From assembly GCA_024291935.2 (NCBI GenBank), contig CM044309.1, forward strand, positions 34,744,001 through 34,808,000: 64,000 nt of DNA, read 5' to 3'. The notes beneath the pieces are model-generated. The model ran no database searches, was not told the origin of the DNA, and saw only the letters and a list, made by a program, of their open reading frames with translations. A program made the position numbers and the translations under genes. Source of the DNA: Okapia johnstoni (Eukaryota; Chordata; Mammalia; Artiodactyla; Giraffidae). Below, piece by piece: positions 31,306 through 42,098 of this stretch (position 1 is its first letter; each line of letters opens with the position of its first letter).

Positions 31306-31459
31306 GAATCTCTGGCCAATAATCCCTTTTCTAGGAATTACTGAACAAGAATATGCTATTTCACCTGTATATAGAAGTTATGTTTATGCCATACAATAGT
31401 CTAATAAGTATGCAGTAGTATTATGTTGCAAAAACAATGTACATATTTTAATTAGAAAA

Positions 31460-31775
31460 TACTTTATTGCTAAAAAATACTAACCATCATCTGAGCCTTC
31501 AGTGATTCATAGTACGAAAATCAAAGATCACTGATTCCAGATTAGTGTAACAAATATAATAAAGGAATGATGGAAAAGTTTGAAATGTTATGAGAATTAC
31601 CAAAATGCCACAGAGACGGTGAGCAAATGCTGTTGGAAAAACACTGCCATTAGATTTGCTCAATGCGTGGTTGCCACAACCTCCAATTTGTTAAAAAAAA
31701 AAACAACAAAAAAAAAACCCCAGCAATATCTGTGAGAAGCCATACAGTTAAGCACAATAAAATGTAACATGCATG
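31460..31775 (-). mobile_element. Tigger1-like (pogo) DNA transposon fragment
   Basis: Blocks in order: TTATTGCTAAAAAATACTAA, CATCATCTGAGCCTTCAGTG, AATCAAAGATCACTGATTCC, GTTATGAGAATTACCAAAAT, TGAGCAAATGCTGTTGGAAA, AGATTTGCTCAATGCGTGGT, CAATATCTGTGAGAAG and a terminal GCACAATAAAATG. They match the end of Tigger1 with most of the transposase region deleted. An A-rich expansion (A11, CAACA, A10) interrupts the terminus near 31695. Confidence 0.78.
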
Positions 31776-31949
31776 AATTTTCTTCCTCTGCTTTGCATAT
31801 TTTAAAGAAAAAAAACCCTCACTCTTTCATAGAGCTCACATCTATAAACTTGACTACACGATGTTTGCTTTGAATTGGTGACCTTAGGTGACTCTGTTCC
31901 TTTAAGTTCCAGCAGCTTCCACCATTTTTGCGGATTCAGCTAAAACTTC

Positions 31950-32190
31950 TGTGTAGGTGACTATTGCCACCAACTCCAGACTGTATGTCTCTTCCTATAT
32001 TTAGCTTCAGTCCTACATTCTTTCCTTCTGGAGTTTGCCAGTTAGATATCTCCCTGGAACTCAGCATCAACATGGCTGAGACTGTGCTTAGTACATTGCC
32101 TTGCTCCCAAACTCATCTCTCGAATATTTCTGTTAATGATACCTTATTCTTTGAGCTATTGATATTTGAAAATTGAGAGTCCTTTTAGGT
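31950..32190 (+). mobile_element. L2 LINE fragment
   Basis: GATATCTCCCTGGAACTCAG, CATCAACATGGCTGAGACTG and CTCCCAAACTCATCTCTCGA align in order with an internal L2 3' segment (CCCACAAGCACCTCAAACTCAACATGTCC.. region). A 70-codon open frame here (31964-32176) is part of this remnant. Confidence 0.55.
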
Positions 32191-32279
32191 AATAACTCCC
32201 AATCAGCCTAGCCTGGGGACTCTATTTCTTTTTATATCAAATCACTAACTTGTATATTTCCCCTCATTTTGATTACCTT

Positions 32280-32790
32280 TTTGTTTCCCCAGCTTTATTG
32301 AGATATAGTTGACATATAACATTGTGTCAGTTTCAGATATATATTGTGATGATTTGATATACATATACACTGGGAAATGAAGATCACAATAAGGGTAGTT
32401 AACACATTTATTATCTCACACAGTTAGAATTTTCAGGGGAGACTTTTAAGATTTACTTTGTTAGCAACTTTCAGATATGCAATATAGTATTATTCATTAT
32501 AGTGTCCAAGTGGTACAGTATAGCCCCAGAACTTACTCATCTTACAACTGGACACTTGTATCCTTGACTACCTTTCTCCATTTTTCCCGCCCCACCCCCT
32601 CGCTTATCTTCAACAACCATGAATCTACTATTTTCATGAGTTTGTTATTGCTTTAAAATTCTACATATAAGTGAAATAAAGTAGTATTTTTCTTTGTTGC
32701 ATTATTTCACTTAACATAATTTCCTCAAGTTCTATCCATGTTCTTGTAAATGGTAAACTTTTCTTCTTTGTAATTATTTGGATTCCAGTT
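32280..32790 (-). mobile_element. L1M 3' UTR, antisense
   Basis: TTTATTGAGATATAGTTGAC, GTGTCAGTTTCAGATATATA, GACTTTTAAGATTTACTTTG, TTAGCAACTTTCAGATATGC and ACTTAACATAATTTCCTCAA follow the antisense L1MA/L1MB 3' UTR closely. Confidence 0.8.
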
Positions 32791-32969
32791 AAAAATCTTT
32801 CAAGTGTAAGAAGTGTAAAAAGTGAAAATTAAAAGCTTTAAAGCAATTGAAGTATTCTCTAATGGAAAATTAATTCCAGCATACTTTAGCTTTAAACTTT
32901 CTCTTCTTTCATTGTAAAATAGAATAAATAAATAGAAAGGTATGCAAGACATACGCCATTATGCTTTCT

Positions 32970-33248
32970 GCTGCTGCTGCTGCTGCTAAGTCGCTTCAGT
33001 CGTGTCTGACTCTGTGTGACCCCATAGACGGCAGCCCACCAGGCTCCCCCGTCCCTGGGATTCTCCAGGCAAGAACACTGGAGTGGGTTGACATGTCCTT
33101 CTCCAATGCAGGAAAGTGAAAAGTGAAAGTGAAGTCACTCAGTTGTGTCTGACTCTTCGCGACCCCATGGACTGCAGCCTACCAGGCTCCTCTGTCCATG
33201 GGATTTTCCAGGCAAGAGTACTGGAGTGGGGTGCCATCGCCTTCTCTG
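32970..33248 (-). mobile_element. Bov-A2 SINE with (GCT)6
   Basis: Dimeric Bov-A2 in minus orientation: a (GCT)6 microsatellite at 32970-32987, a first BovA unit (AAGTCGCTTCAGTCGTGTCT), a GAAAGTGAAAAGTGAAAGTG linker and a second unit ending GGTGCCATCGCCTTCTCTG. Perfect 11-bp target duplication TTATGCTTTCT at 32959-32969 and 33249-33259. Clean sequence and duplication indicate a young insertion. Confidence 0.96.
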
Positions 33249-33259
33249 TTATGCTTTCT

Positions 33260-34015
33260 AGATAAGCCTTTTTCAAGTGTCATCAAAAATTTATTCATCT
33301 ATTTTTCACTCTTTAGCTTTTGTTCTCTTCTCCATAGATTCATTTGTAAACATTAAACATTGATTTATAAAATGTTCTCATACTATCATAATGGTCATTT
33401 TCTAATTATAAGTTTTACCTATTGCCAAGAATTGTGATGGAAATGAAAATTAAGGTTTATAAAATTCTTCCTCATCTCTGGAATATCATTGACAAACTTG
33501 CACCGAAAGGCATATAGGAATTAGAAAAAACACACTGACTAGCTGAACAATCACTCTTTTCTTCTGAACCAGAAATAAATTGTGGGATTGAGCAGAGCTG
33601 GAGGGATCAGTGTCAAATGCAAATATGGGCACCTAAATCACTTAGGTGGTAGTAGAAGGTGATAATTTCAATCCAAGTCCTAGACCCAGCAGGTCAGAAA
33701 GTCACTTGCTCTGTAACTAAGGAGAACAGACAGGTGACTGAGAGGGCAAGGATATCCCATAAATATGTCTCACAAAAATTGTACCTCTAAGGGCTGAGAC
33801 AGAGTCGAATACTGGCCTTTGGCCATCTCCAGAAAGTACTGTCTATAAGTGAGGCCAGATAGGAAATTGTGTTTGTGCGTAGGCATAACCACGACTTCAA
33901 CAATGAAACTTAAACTCAGCAGATATTCATTTTCTTGTATAATTCACTAAGTTTATGGCAGATTATTTGCTAATTTTATTTTGGAATGGAAATCCCTTCA
34001 CTTTTTAGCTTCTCC
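33260..34015. other. No gene or named repeat
   Basis: About 750 bp of unassigned sequence. 33590-33900 has fairly balanced base composition but no open frame or repeat that I recognise. Confidence 0.5.
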
Positions 34016-34029
34016 ACATGTGTGTTCAG

Positions 34030-34253
34030 CTTCCCAGGTGGCTCAGTGGTAAAGAATCCACCTGCCAAACAGGAGACCCAGTTCGATCCCTGGGTCGGAA
34101 AGATCCTCTGGAGAAGGAAATGGCAACTCATTCCAGTATTTTTGCCTGATAAACCCCATGGACAGAGGAGCCTGGTGGGCTACAGTGCATGGGGTCGTAA
34201 AGAGTTGGATACTACTCAGTGACTAAACAGCAACAACAGTAACACTAAGGAGA
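34030..34253 (+). mobile_element. Bov-tA SINE
   Basis: Full-length plus-strand Bov-tA (CTTCCCAGGTGGCTCAGTGG to CTCAGTGACTAAACAGCAAC). Perfect 14-bp target duplication ACATGTGTGTTCAG at 34016-34029 and 34254-34267. Confidence 0.96.
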
Positions 34254-34267
34254 ACATGTGTGTTCAG

Positions 34268-36332
34268 ATGTGAGCTTTACCGAGCAGATCAAACAGGAGC
34301 TACTTATGTTATTAGGAATGTGACCGAGTCTCTTCTCAAAAGTCAGAGACTCTTTAGAAATTTGAGCGGTGTGGAATTTATTTTCACATTTTGAATAATT
34401 AAGGACAAGTTGGAGACTCTTGAATGCCAAATGTCTTTTTCATAGAGTCCTATTTTGTAGAACATACTTGGTACCGTGGGCAGGGTGATCATCCATCATA
34501 CTTTGCCTGGCCTGCTCCTCAGTTATAATTATAAATGGCCTCACTTTCACTCTCAAAAGTGGTCTTATTTGGAAGATAAGTTATGTGGCTTGTCTAGTCA
34601 TGAAGAATAGAAATATGTTTGAGAGCAGAGGTTCTATCCTCAAAGAAGCACACTTATCAGCTGAGGATAATATAACATGTAACTGCAGTGACTTTTCAGG
34701 TTCATCTACACAGACACTGAGCAAGATCTTCCTTTGAGGTAGGGTTTTGGAGAATAAGGTGGAAATACACATGTTCTCCCTGAATTTGAAAAACAAACAA
34801 GCAAAAAAAAAAAATAAACCCTCACCTGTTTGGAGTCAAGACTCTAGGTGTTCCACGAAAATCATACATGGAGTTGGACTTGGAAAACAAACAAACAAAC
34901 CAACACCTAATTTATCTGTACTTGGATATTTTCATTTCTGAAACAAAGCACAGGGCTTGATTAACAATGTTTAGACTCTTCTCAGAGTCCTGAGTTACAG
35001 AGGGGCTTAAGTGTCGGGATCAGGGGCACTAGTCAACCAGCTTTGCTTCAATCAAAGCATTAGGGTTTTTCTGCTTACATACTGAATTTGTGCCTAAAGT
35101 TTCATTTGAACGGAAGTTTCCTGTTATATAGAAAAAAATACAGAAGTTTGATGTTTGAAATTCTTTAACAAATGATGCCGTGAATCTAATGAGTTAATGG
35201 GAACTTTATTGTAGGGTGTCTGCTTGTCAGTCCAGGGCACTGTAAACCCTAAGCAATTAGAATATGATTCCAGTACATAGGAAGCCTGCTTACCTTGCTT
35301 TCCACTTTAATGAAGACAGTAGGTGATAATGTTGCCTGTGCTTTTATAGGCTGAGTGTTCAAAATTGAGGCTATAGGTTTCCTTTTCAAAAGTTCTCAAT
35401 CAATTGTCTGGAGGCTGCTTTCTAGCCCCAGGCCTTTGTCTGACTACGCTGCAGCAAAACAAGCTTTTTAGACTCTCTGATTCCCAATCCCTTTGTGTCT
35501 GTGTGTACGTTTTCTAACCTGCTGGCCTCACTTGCTTGTTATCATTATCAAAGAAATCAAGAGATATGAAAAGCACTATGAAATGCTCCAAACATGGGCA
35601 TTCCATTATTATTTATTAGATTTATTTGAGGGGATCATTTTTTAATGTGAGTTTTATGGTTGTTTTAGGTTACTCTTGAATGTAAATCAACTTAATTTGT
35701 TTAATATGGAATTTTCTAAAAAATATGTTTTATCAAGAGACATTGTATTGTAGTCTATAGACCAAAGGTTCTTGTTGCAAGCAAAGAAAACCAAACCTGC
35801 CTCAGGCAGAATGGAATTGAATGCCCACAGGATAAGTGAAAATCTAGATGATAAGATATATATGACAAAGCTTAGGAAATAAATCCAGGGGACCTCTAGA
35901 GACAAAGAGACAGAGAAAGCATGCTACATATATGGAGCAGTCTGACAGCATGCATTCTTGTAAAGGATTCTCTTTAACCAAGTGTGGGTGGATTTCAAAA
36001 TACATATCTCTTCGTACAGAAAAGGTACAAAATCATCAGGTCAGCCTTTAGCTAAAAACCCTTTAGGGTCCTTACTGGTGCACATTTACTGAAGATCAGA
36101 TCTGTCTTCAAATTATTCCTTATTTCTCGCATCTCTAACTCAAGATCAAAACTCCATTGAATATCATTTTGTTAGATGAGCTTGGGTCACTCTTGGTTGC
36201 ATGACGTTAGAAGTGTATAGCTTCTACACACTTTAGGGAGTGTGAAGCCAGGAATTTCTTCAGCACCAGAATGACACTACCTTTGACAAAGACTGAATGC
36301 CAAAGGAATCTGGGTACCAACAGAGAAAGGAT
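34268..36332. other. No gene or named repeat, 2 kb
   Basis: Longest SINE-free stretch near the middle of the window. 35150-35600 is moderately complex with no repeat I recognise and is a candidate for conserved noncoding DNA. 35780-35900 (AACCAAACCTGCCTCAGGCA, AATAAATCCAGGGGACCTCT) may be an old repeat. An A11 run lies at 34805. Confidence 0.42.
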
Positions 36333-36333
36333 T

Positions 36334-36748
36334 GTATTCAGTTCAGTTCAGTTCAGTTCAGTCATTCAGTCATGTCTGACTCTTTGCGACCCCATGAATT
36401 GCAGCATGCCAGGCCTCCCTGTCCATCACCAACTCCCGGAGTCTACCCAAACCCATGTCCATCGAGTCGGTGATGCCATGCAACCATCTCATCCTCTGTC
36501 ATCCCCTTCTCCTCCCGCCCCCAATCCTACCCAGCATTAGGGTCTTTTCCAATGAGTCAACTCTTCGCATGAGGGGGCCAAAGTATTGGAGTTTCAGCTT
36601 CAACATCAGTCCTTCCTGTGAACACCCAGGATTGATCTCTTTTAGGAAGGATTGATTGGATCTCCTTGCAGTCCAAGGGACTCTCAAGAGTCTTTTTCAA
36701 CACCACAGTTCAAAAGCATCAGTTCTGCAGCGCTCAGCTTTATTATGA
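36334..36748 (-). mobile_element. BovB 3' fragment with (TTCAG)5 tail
   Basis: Minus-strand BovB 3' end, about 415 bp, beginning with five TTCAG units at 36337-36361. This pentamer (CTGAA on the sense strand) is the terminal repeat BovB uses instead of poly(A). It ends near CAGCGCTCAGCTTTATTATG. Confidence 0.93.
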
Positions 36749-37609
36749 ACAGCCAAAAGGACAAGTGCTCACAAAAATAAATGTGACATTTGGTTTCTAT
36801 CTTGTGTTTTTCATGTGTATGTTGGTATTTGAATTATCTATTATTTCTCTAAAGCACAGAAAAGTAATGCTGCAGTGACAGATAATATATGCAAGTCATG
36901 GAATTTTAGAGGTTGATACTTATTTGCATTGATTTGCTCAATGTTATTTCACTGAGCAATCAAACATTAAAATTTAATAAGACAGGGTACCGAAATATAT
37001 GTGACAGATAATATTTAGCATGTCAATTTCAGAGATAGGGACGTCCTTTAATTTGAGTAAAGAAATGAGGTTTCACAGGGAGGCCTATAATTTCTAAGTG
37101 TAGATGACGTATAGAATTTTTGGTAGTACTTTCATATGTGGGATTGTTATACAGAAAGAAGAAAGATTTCTTCCATTTTATGATAGTTATTTCCTTTATC
37201 TTGTTTCCAAGGTGATGATGGATTGTTTTTTATTCCAAGTATCAGCTGAGTCTCCAAGAACAGGCTCTCAAGTGACCAGAGCTGACCCTCACTAAGAAAC
37301 CATCAGGTAACTTAGCAACTAAAGTGAGGAATCAAACAATCTGAGATCAAAGTGTTTTGTGCTGGTCTCAACCAATCAATAACCAATGTTGTGGCTGACC
37401 TGGCCCTTGTGATTTTTATTAGGATTTCAAGATGCCCTCAGTAATAACCATCAGGAAATTTTGAAGAAAAAAATTGATTACTAGTCCTGGAAATCACATG
37501 GCATGCCTGAGGGCACACAGTAAGGTTACAGGTAGAAAGAAAGAAAGCACAGGCGTGGGGTTCTGCTTTTATTGAGGTTGAAGTTGCAGGCTTAGGATTT
37601 GTGGGGTTG
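36749..37609. other. No gene or named repeat
   Basis: Unassigned AT-rich DNA with no open frame above 70 codons. Confidence 0.5.
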
Positions 37610-38881
37610 TTATTATTGTTGTTTAGCCACTAAGTCATGTCTGACTCTTTGTGACCCCATGGACTGCAGCATACCAGGCTCCTCTGTCCTCCACTATCTC
37701 TTGGAGTTTGTAAAACTCATGTCCATTGGTGATGCTATCTAGTAATCTCATCCTATATTGCCCCCTTATCACTTTGCCTTCCATCTTTCCCAGCATCAGA
37801 GTCTTTTCCAAAAAGTCAGCTATTCGCATCAGGTGGCCAAAGTATTGGAGTTTCAGCTTCAGCTTTAGTCCTTTCAATGAATATTCAGGGTTGATTTCCT
37901 TTAGGATTGACTGGTTTAATCTCCTTGCAGCCCAAGGGACTCTCAAGAGTCTTCTCTAGCAACACAAGATGAAAGCATCATTTCTTCAGTGTTCAACCGT
38001 TATGGTCCAACTCTCACATCCATACATGACTATTGGAAAAACCATAGTTTAGACTATATGGACCTTTGTTGGCAAAGTAATGTCTCTCTCTGCTTTTTAA
38101 TACACTATCTAGGTTTGTCATCACTTTCCTTCCAAGGAGCAAGTGTCTTTTAATTTTAAGGCTGCAGTCAACCTGTGCAGTGATTTTGGAGACCAAGAAA
38201 AAGTCTGTCACCGCTTCTACTTTTTCCCCATCTATTTGCCATGAAGTGATGGAACCAGATGCCATGATCTTAGTTTTTTGAATGTTGAGTTCCATGCCAG
38301 TTTTTCACTCTCCTCTTCCATCCTCACCAAGAGGCTCTTTAATTCCTCTTCACTTTCTGCCTTAGAGTGGTATCATCTGCATATCAGAGGTTGTTGATAT
38401 TTCTCCCAGCAATATTGATTTCAGCTTGTGGTTCATCCAGCCCGGCATTTTGCATGATGTACCCTGCATATAAGTTAAGTAAACAGGGTGACAATATACA
38501 GCCTTGACATACTCTTTTCCCAATTTTGAACCAGTCCATGTTCCTTGTCCAGTTCTAGCTGTTGCTTCTTGACTCGCATACAGGTTTCTCAGGAGACAAG
38601 TAAGGTGGTCTGGTGTTCCCTTATACTTAAGAATTTTCTACACTATGTTGTGATCCATGTAGTCAAAGGCTTCAGCATAGTCAATGAAACAGAGGTAGAT
38701 GTTTTTCTGGAATTCCTTTGCTTTCTCCATGATGCAACAAATATTACCAATTTGGTCTCTGGTTCCTCTGCCTTTTCTAAATTCACCTTGTACATCTGGA
38801 AGTTTTTGGTTCACATACTGCTGAAACCTAGCTTGAAGGATTTTGAGCATCGTCTTGCTAGCATGTGAAATGAGCACAATT
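37610..38881 (-). mobile_element. BovB LINE, RT to 3' end
   Basis: A 1.27-kb minus-strand BovB copy, from GTTGTTTAGCCACTAAGTCA (3' end) to the start of the RT domain and slightly upstream (CTTGAAGGATTTTGAGCATC, TTGCTAGCATGTGAAATG). Minus-strand protein pieces include LPDVQGEFRKGRGTRDQI and FIDYAEAFDYMDH (motif A with the Asp intact), but indels and stops break the frame. Its 5' end faces the 5' end of the next BovB copy. Confidence 0.93.
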
Positions 38882-39198
38882 CATAGATGAATTTTAAACA
38901 TAAGAGGGAGAATTTAAAACATGAGAAAACAAAATGAGCAGCCCTATGATCAGTTCTTGAAATCAACCAAAATCTCTAAAACAAAGGACTCTGATAGGGA
39001 AGGGGGACATGGCCTGGCTCCTTGTCTAGCCCTGTGACTGGCACTGTGCTTATTCAAGAGAGGAAACTTGAAGTCAATTGGATGCCCCTTGGGAGTAGAG
39101 GGCTTTGCAATCAAAGCTTAGGTCAGGCACTTATTTTAAATAGAAGAATAAAACAACATTCAGATCTATATGGTCTTCCCTTGTGACTCAGCTGGTAA

Positions 39199-40197
39199 AG
39201 AATTGGCCTGCAATGTGGTAGATTTCCAGCTGTATTTAGAAAAGACAGAGGGACCAGAGATCAAATTGCCAACATCTGTTGGATCATTGAAAAAGCAAGA
39301 GAGTTCCAGAAAAACATCTACTTCTTCTTTACTGACTATGCCAAAGCTTTCGACTGTGTGGATCACAACAAACTGTGGAAAATTCTTCAAGAGATGGGAA
39401 TAACAGACCACCTGACCTGCCTATTGAGAAATCTGTATGCAGGTCAGGAAGAAACAGTTAGAACTGGACATGGAACAACAGACTGGTTCCAAATAGGAAA
39501 AGGAATATGTCAAAGCTATATATTGTCACCCTGTTTATTTGACTTATATACAGAGTACATCATGAGAAATGCTGGACTGGATGAAACACAAGCTGGAATC
39601 AAGATTGCCAGGAGAAATATCAATAACCTCAGATATGCAGATGACACCACACTAATGGCAGAAAGCAAAGAAGAACTAAAGAGTCTCCTGATGAAAGTGA
39701 AAGAGGAGAGTGAAAAAGTTGGCTTAAAGCTCAACATTCAGAAAACTAAGATCATGGCATCCGGTCCCATCACTTCATGGAAAATAGATGGGGAAGCAGT
39801 GGAAACAGTGAGAGACTTTACTTTTTGGGGTTCCAAAATCACTGCAGATGGTGATTGCAGCCATGCAATTAAAAGACGCTTGCACCTTGGAAGAAAAGCT
39901 ATGACCAACCTAGATAGCATATTAAAAAGCAGAGACATTGCTTTGCCAACAAACGTCCATCTAGTCAAAGCTATGGTTTTTCCAGTAGTCGTGTATGGAT
40001 GTGCAAGTTTGACTATAAAGAAAGCTGAGCGCAGAAGAATTGATGCTTTGGAACTGTGGTGTTGGAGAAGACTTTTGAGAGTCCCTTGGAAAGCAGGGAG
40101 ATACAACCAGTCCTTCCTAAAGGAAATCAGTCTTGAATATTCATTGGAAGGACTGATGCTGAAGATGAAACACCAATACTTTGGCCACCTGATGTGA
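39199..40197 (+). pseudogene. BovB reverse transcriptase fragment, open 333 codons
   Basis: The longest open frame in the window, running from after a TAA at 39196-39198 in the SINE head, across the junction, to TGA at 40195-40197. Visible: FRKDRGTRDQI (fingers), DYAKAFDCVDHNKLW (motif A, Asp present, but FID is FTD), GICQSYILSPCLF (motif B, where the other copies have QGC), YADDTTLMAES (motif C), GLKLNIQKTK (motif D), FWGSKIT (motif E) and a thumb/C-terminal part ending ..KMKHQYFGHLM. There is no in-frame ATG near the start, only a GTG at 39358. The QG to QS change in motif B and the missing endonuclease argue against activity. Retrotransposon remnant. Confidence 0.85.
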
Positions 40198-40420
40198 AGA
40201 ACTGACTCGGTAGAAAAGACCCTGATGCTGGGAAAGATTGAAGGCGGGAGCAAAAGGGAACAACAGAGGATGAGATGGTTAGATGGCATCACCTACTCAA
40301 TGGACATAAGTTTGAGTAAACTCTGGGAGTTGGTGATGGACAGGGAGGTCTGGTGTGCTGCAGTCCATAGGGTCGCAAAGAGTTAGACATGGCTGAGCGA
40401 CTGAACTGAAGTAAGCTGAA
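39219..40420 (+). mobile_element. BovB LINE inserted in a Bov-tA
   Basis: A 1.2-kb BovB copy from just upstream of the RT fingers (GATTTCCAGCTGTATTTAGA) to the 3' end (GGCTGAGCGACTGAACTGAA). It interrupts a Bov-tA at the usual CTGCAATGCAGG. Flanks TGCAATGTGG (left) and TGCAGTGG (right, about 40427) look like an imperfect target duplication. It has the longest open RT frame in the window. Confidence 0.92.
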
Positions 40421-40599
40421 CTCCAGTGCAGTGGACCTGGGTTCGATCCCTCGGTTGGGAAGATCCCCTGGAGAAGGGAAAGGATACCCACTCCAGTATT
40501 CTGACTTGGAGAATTCCATGGACTGAATAGTCCATGGTGTCCCAAAGAGTTGGACACGACTGAGCGAATTTCACTTTCACTCACTTTCAGATCTACGTA

Positions 40600-41239
40600 C
40601 AAAAAGCTAAAGACCACACATGATGGAGAGTGCCCAAAATCCATTTATGAACCATAAGTGGGAAATTAGGATGTGGTTAGAGAATCAGGAGTTAACAACA
40701 GAATAGATGTGGAACTTTGATGAAACAGATAGGAAACAGAATGAGAGAAGCCCTAGGAATTTACCTTATTACACCTAGAAGTACCTTCTGAGGCCAGAAA
40801 ATCAATGATGATTAAGTTTGCTGGCTATTTTTAAAGGTCAGCATCAGGGAAAATGGCTCTGTTCACATTCTTTGACACTTCTAGGCCACCGGCCTGCTTC
40901 TAATATTTGACAGGCCCAGGGCCTAAAAACAAACAGAGGCCCACATAAAAGGTATTTAAATGTTTGAAAGCTGTAGAGCAAACCACTAAAGTGTTAAATA
41001 AAATGTGATCTATCTGCCTATTGAACAGTATACTTTCATAACAAAAAAGAAAAAAATATGTAAAGCTATGATTTTATAAGGTGAAAAGTAGGCAAGATAC
41101 AAATTCTAATTGAATTTAATTTTTATTGTGCTGCTCTAGGTATTTTGTTAATGAACTACAATGTTTAAATAAGCAATGAACAGTGGGACCATGATTTATA
41201 ATTTACTTTGCCCCCTCCCCCCCTTTTTTTTCCTGACTA
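40600..41239. other. No gene or named repeat; short C/T run
   Basis: Unassigned DNA. CCCCCTCCCCCCCTTTTTTTT at about 41210-41230 is a homopolymer-rich patch. Confidence 0.5.
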
Positions 41240-41259
41240 ATCATGGTTTTATAATAGAT

Positions 41260-41470
41260 GGACTTCCTTGGTGGCTCAATCGGTAAAGAATCTGCCTGCC
41301 AGTGGAGCAGGTGTGCATTCCGTCCCTGGGTCAGGAAGATTCCCTGGAGAAGGGAATTGCTACCCACTCCAGTACTCTTGCCTGGAGAATTCCATGGAGC
41401 AGCCTGGCATGCTATAATCCATAGGGTGGCAAAAAGTCGGACGTGACTGAGCGACTAACATACACTTATT
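41260..41470 (+). mobile_element. Bov-tA SINE
   Basis: Plus-strand Bov-tA (GGACTTCCTTGGTGGCTCAA to GACGTGACTGAGCGACTAAC). Flanking ATCATGGTTTTATAATAGA (41240) and ATCATGGTTTTTTTATAGA (41489) are probably its target duplication, about 20 bp with a few changes. Confidence 0.93.
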
Positions 41471-41485
41471 TTGTTTTTACTTGCC

Positions 41486-42098
41486 TGATCATGGTTTTTT
41501 TATAGACACTTTTATTTACTTATATTCTTTTGACAGTTGTGATATAAAAGAATTCAACTTTTTTCAAGTGCATAAACTTTGAATATAATATATAAAAATA
41601 TAAATCAAAGTGAATGTAAAGAATAGAATGATATTCATGTATTTTTAAGTGAATCTCTTCTCAAATATCCAAACTTTTCTATTGAATGTACAAGTAAACA
41701 CAATTTATAATTAACACATATATATTTTAAAAATCATTTAAATAATTATAAATTAAGTCTTTTAAGGAACATTTTATTAATTCTTATTGAATACTTTTAC
41801 CAAAATGGTACTCACAATTGTAGTTTCCAATATCCAATGTCATTGCCAAGGTAAAGAATCAATGTCAGTCTTTCTTTATGTTATGTGATGTATATAAATG
41901 TCATAAATATACATATAGTCAGTCCTTCAATCTGTGCAAGTTCTACATCAGTGGATACAACCAAACTCAGATCAAAAATACTTTTCAAAAAACTTACAGA
42001 AAGTTTCACAAAGCAGAACTTGAATTTGCTGTACATTGGTGGCCGTTTATATAGCATTTACATTGTATTAGGTATTATAAGTAATCTAGAGTTGATTT
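41486..42098. other. No gene or named repeat
   Basis: Very AT-rich unassigned sequence. Confidence 0.5.

Larger units (their letters stand above)
30740..31459 (+). mobile_element. Old L1M remnant split by nested SINEs
   Basis: Left (30740-30873): AGTGTTGGTGAAGGTGTGGG and CTCCTGTATGGTGTTGGTGA match the L1 block GTTGGCGAGGATGTGGAG..ACTGTTGG. Right (31306-31459): CCCTTTTCTAGGAATTACTG, GCCATACAATAGTCTAATAA and TATGCAGTAGT match the next L1 blocks (CCACTTCTAGGAATT..CATACAATGGAATACTATGCAGC). Confidence 0.55.
39173..40587 (+). mobile_element. Bov-tA SINE split by a BovB LINE
   Basis: The head (TCTTCCCTTGTGACTCAGCT.. to about 39218) is separated from the body, which resumes at about 40430 (GTGGACCTGGGTTCGATCCC) and ends CTGAGCGAATTTCACTTTCA. 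The outer target duplication CAGATCTA is perfect at 39161-39168 and 40588-40595, and further matched bases extend it (CAGATCTATATG / CAGATCTACGTA). Confidence 0.9.

Noticed and set aside
36337..36361. (TTCAG)5 considered as an independent microsatellite or short CRISPR-like array
   Set aside because: It is the standard pentamer tail of BovB, with no spacers.
39738..40292. 184-codon minus-strand open frame
   Set aside because: Antisense shadow of the BovB copy at 39219-40420.
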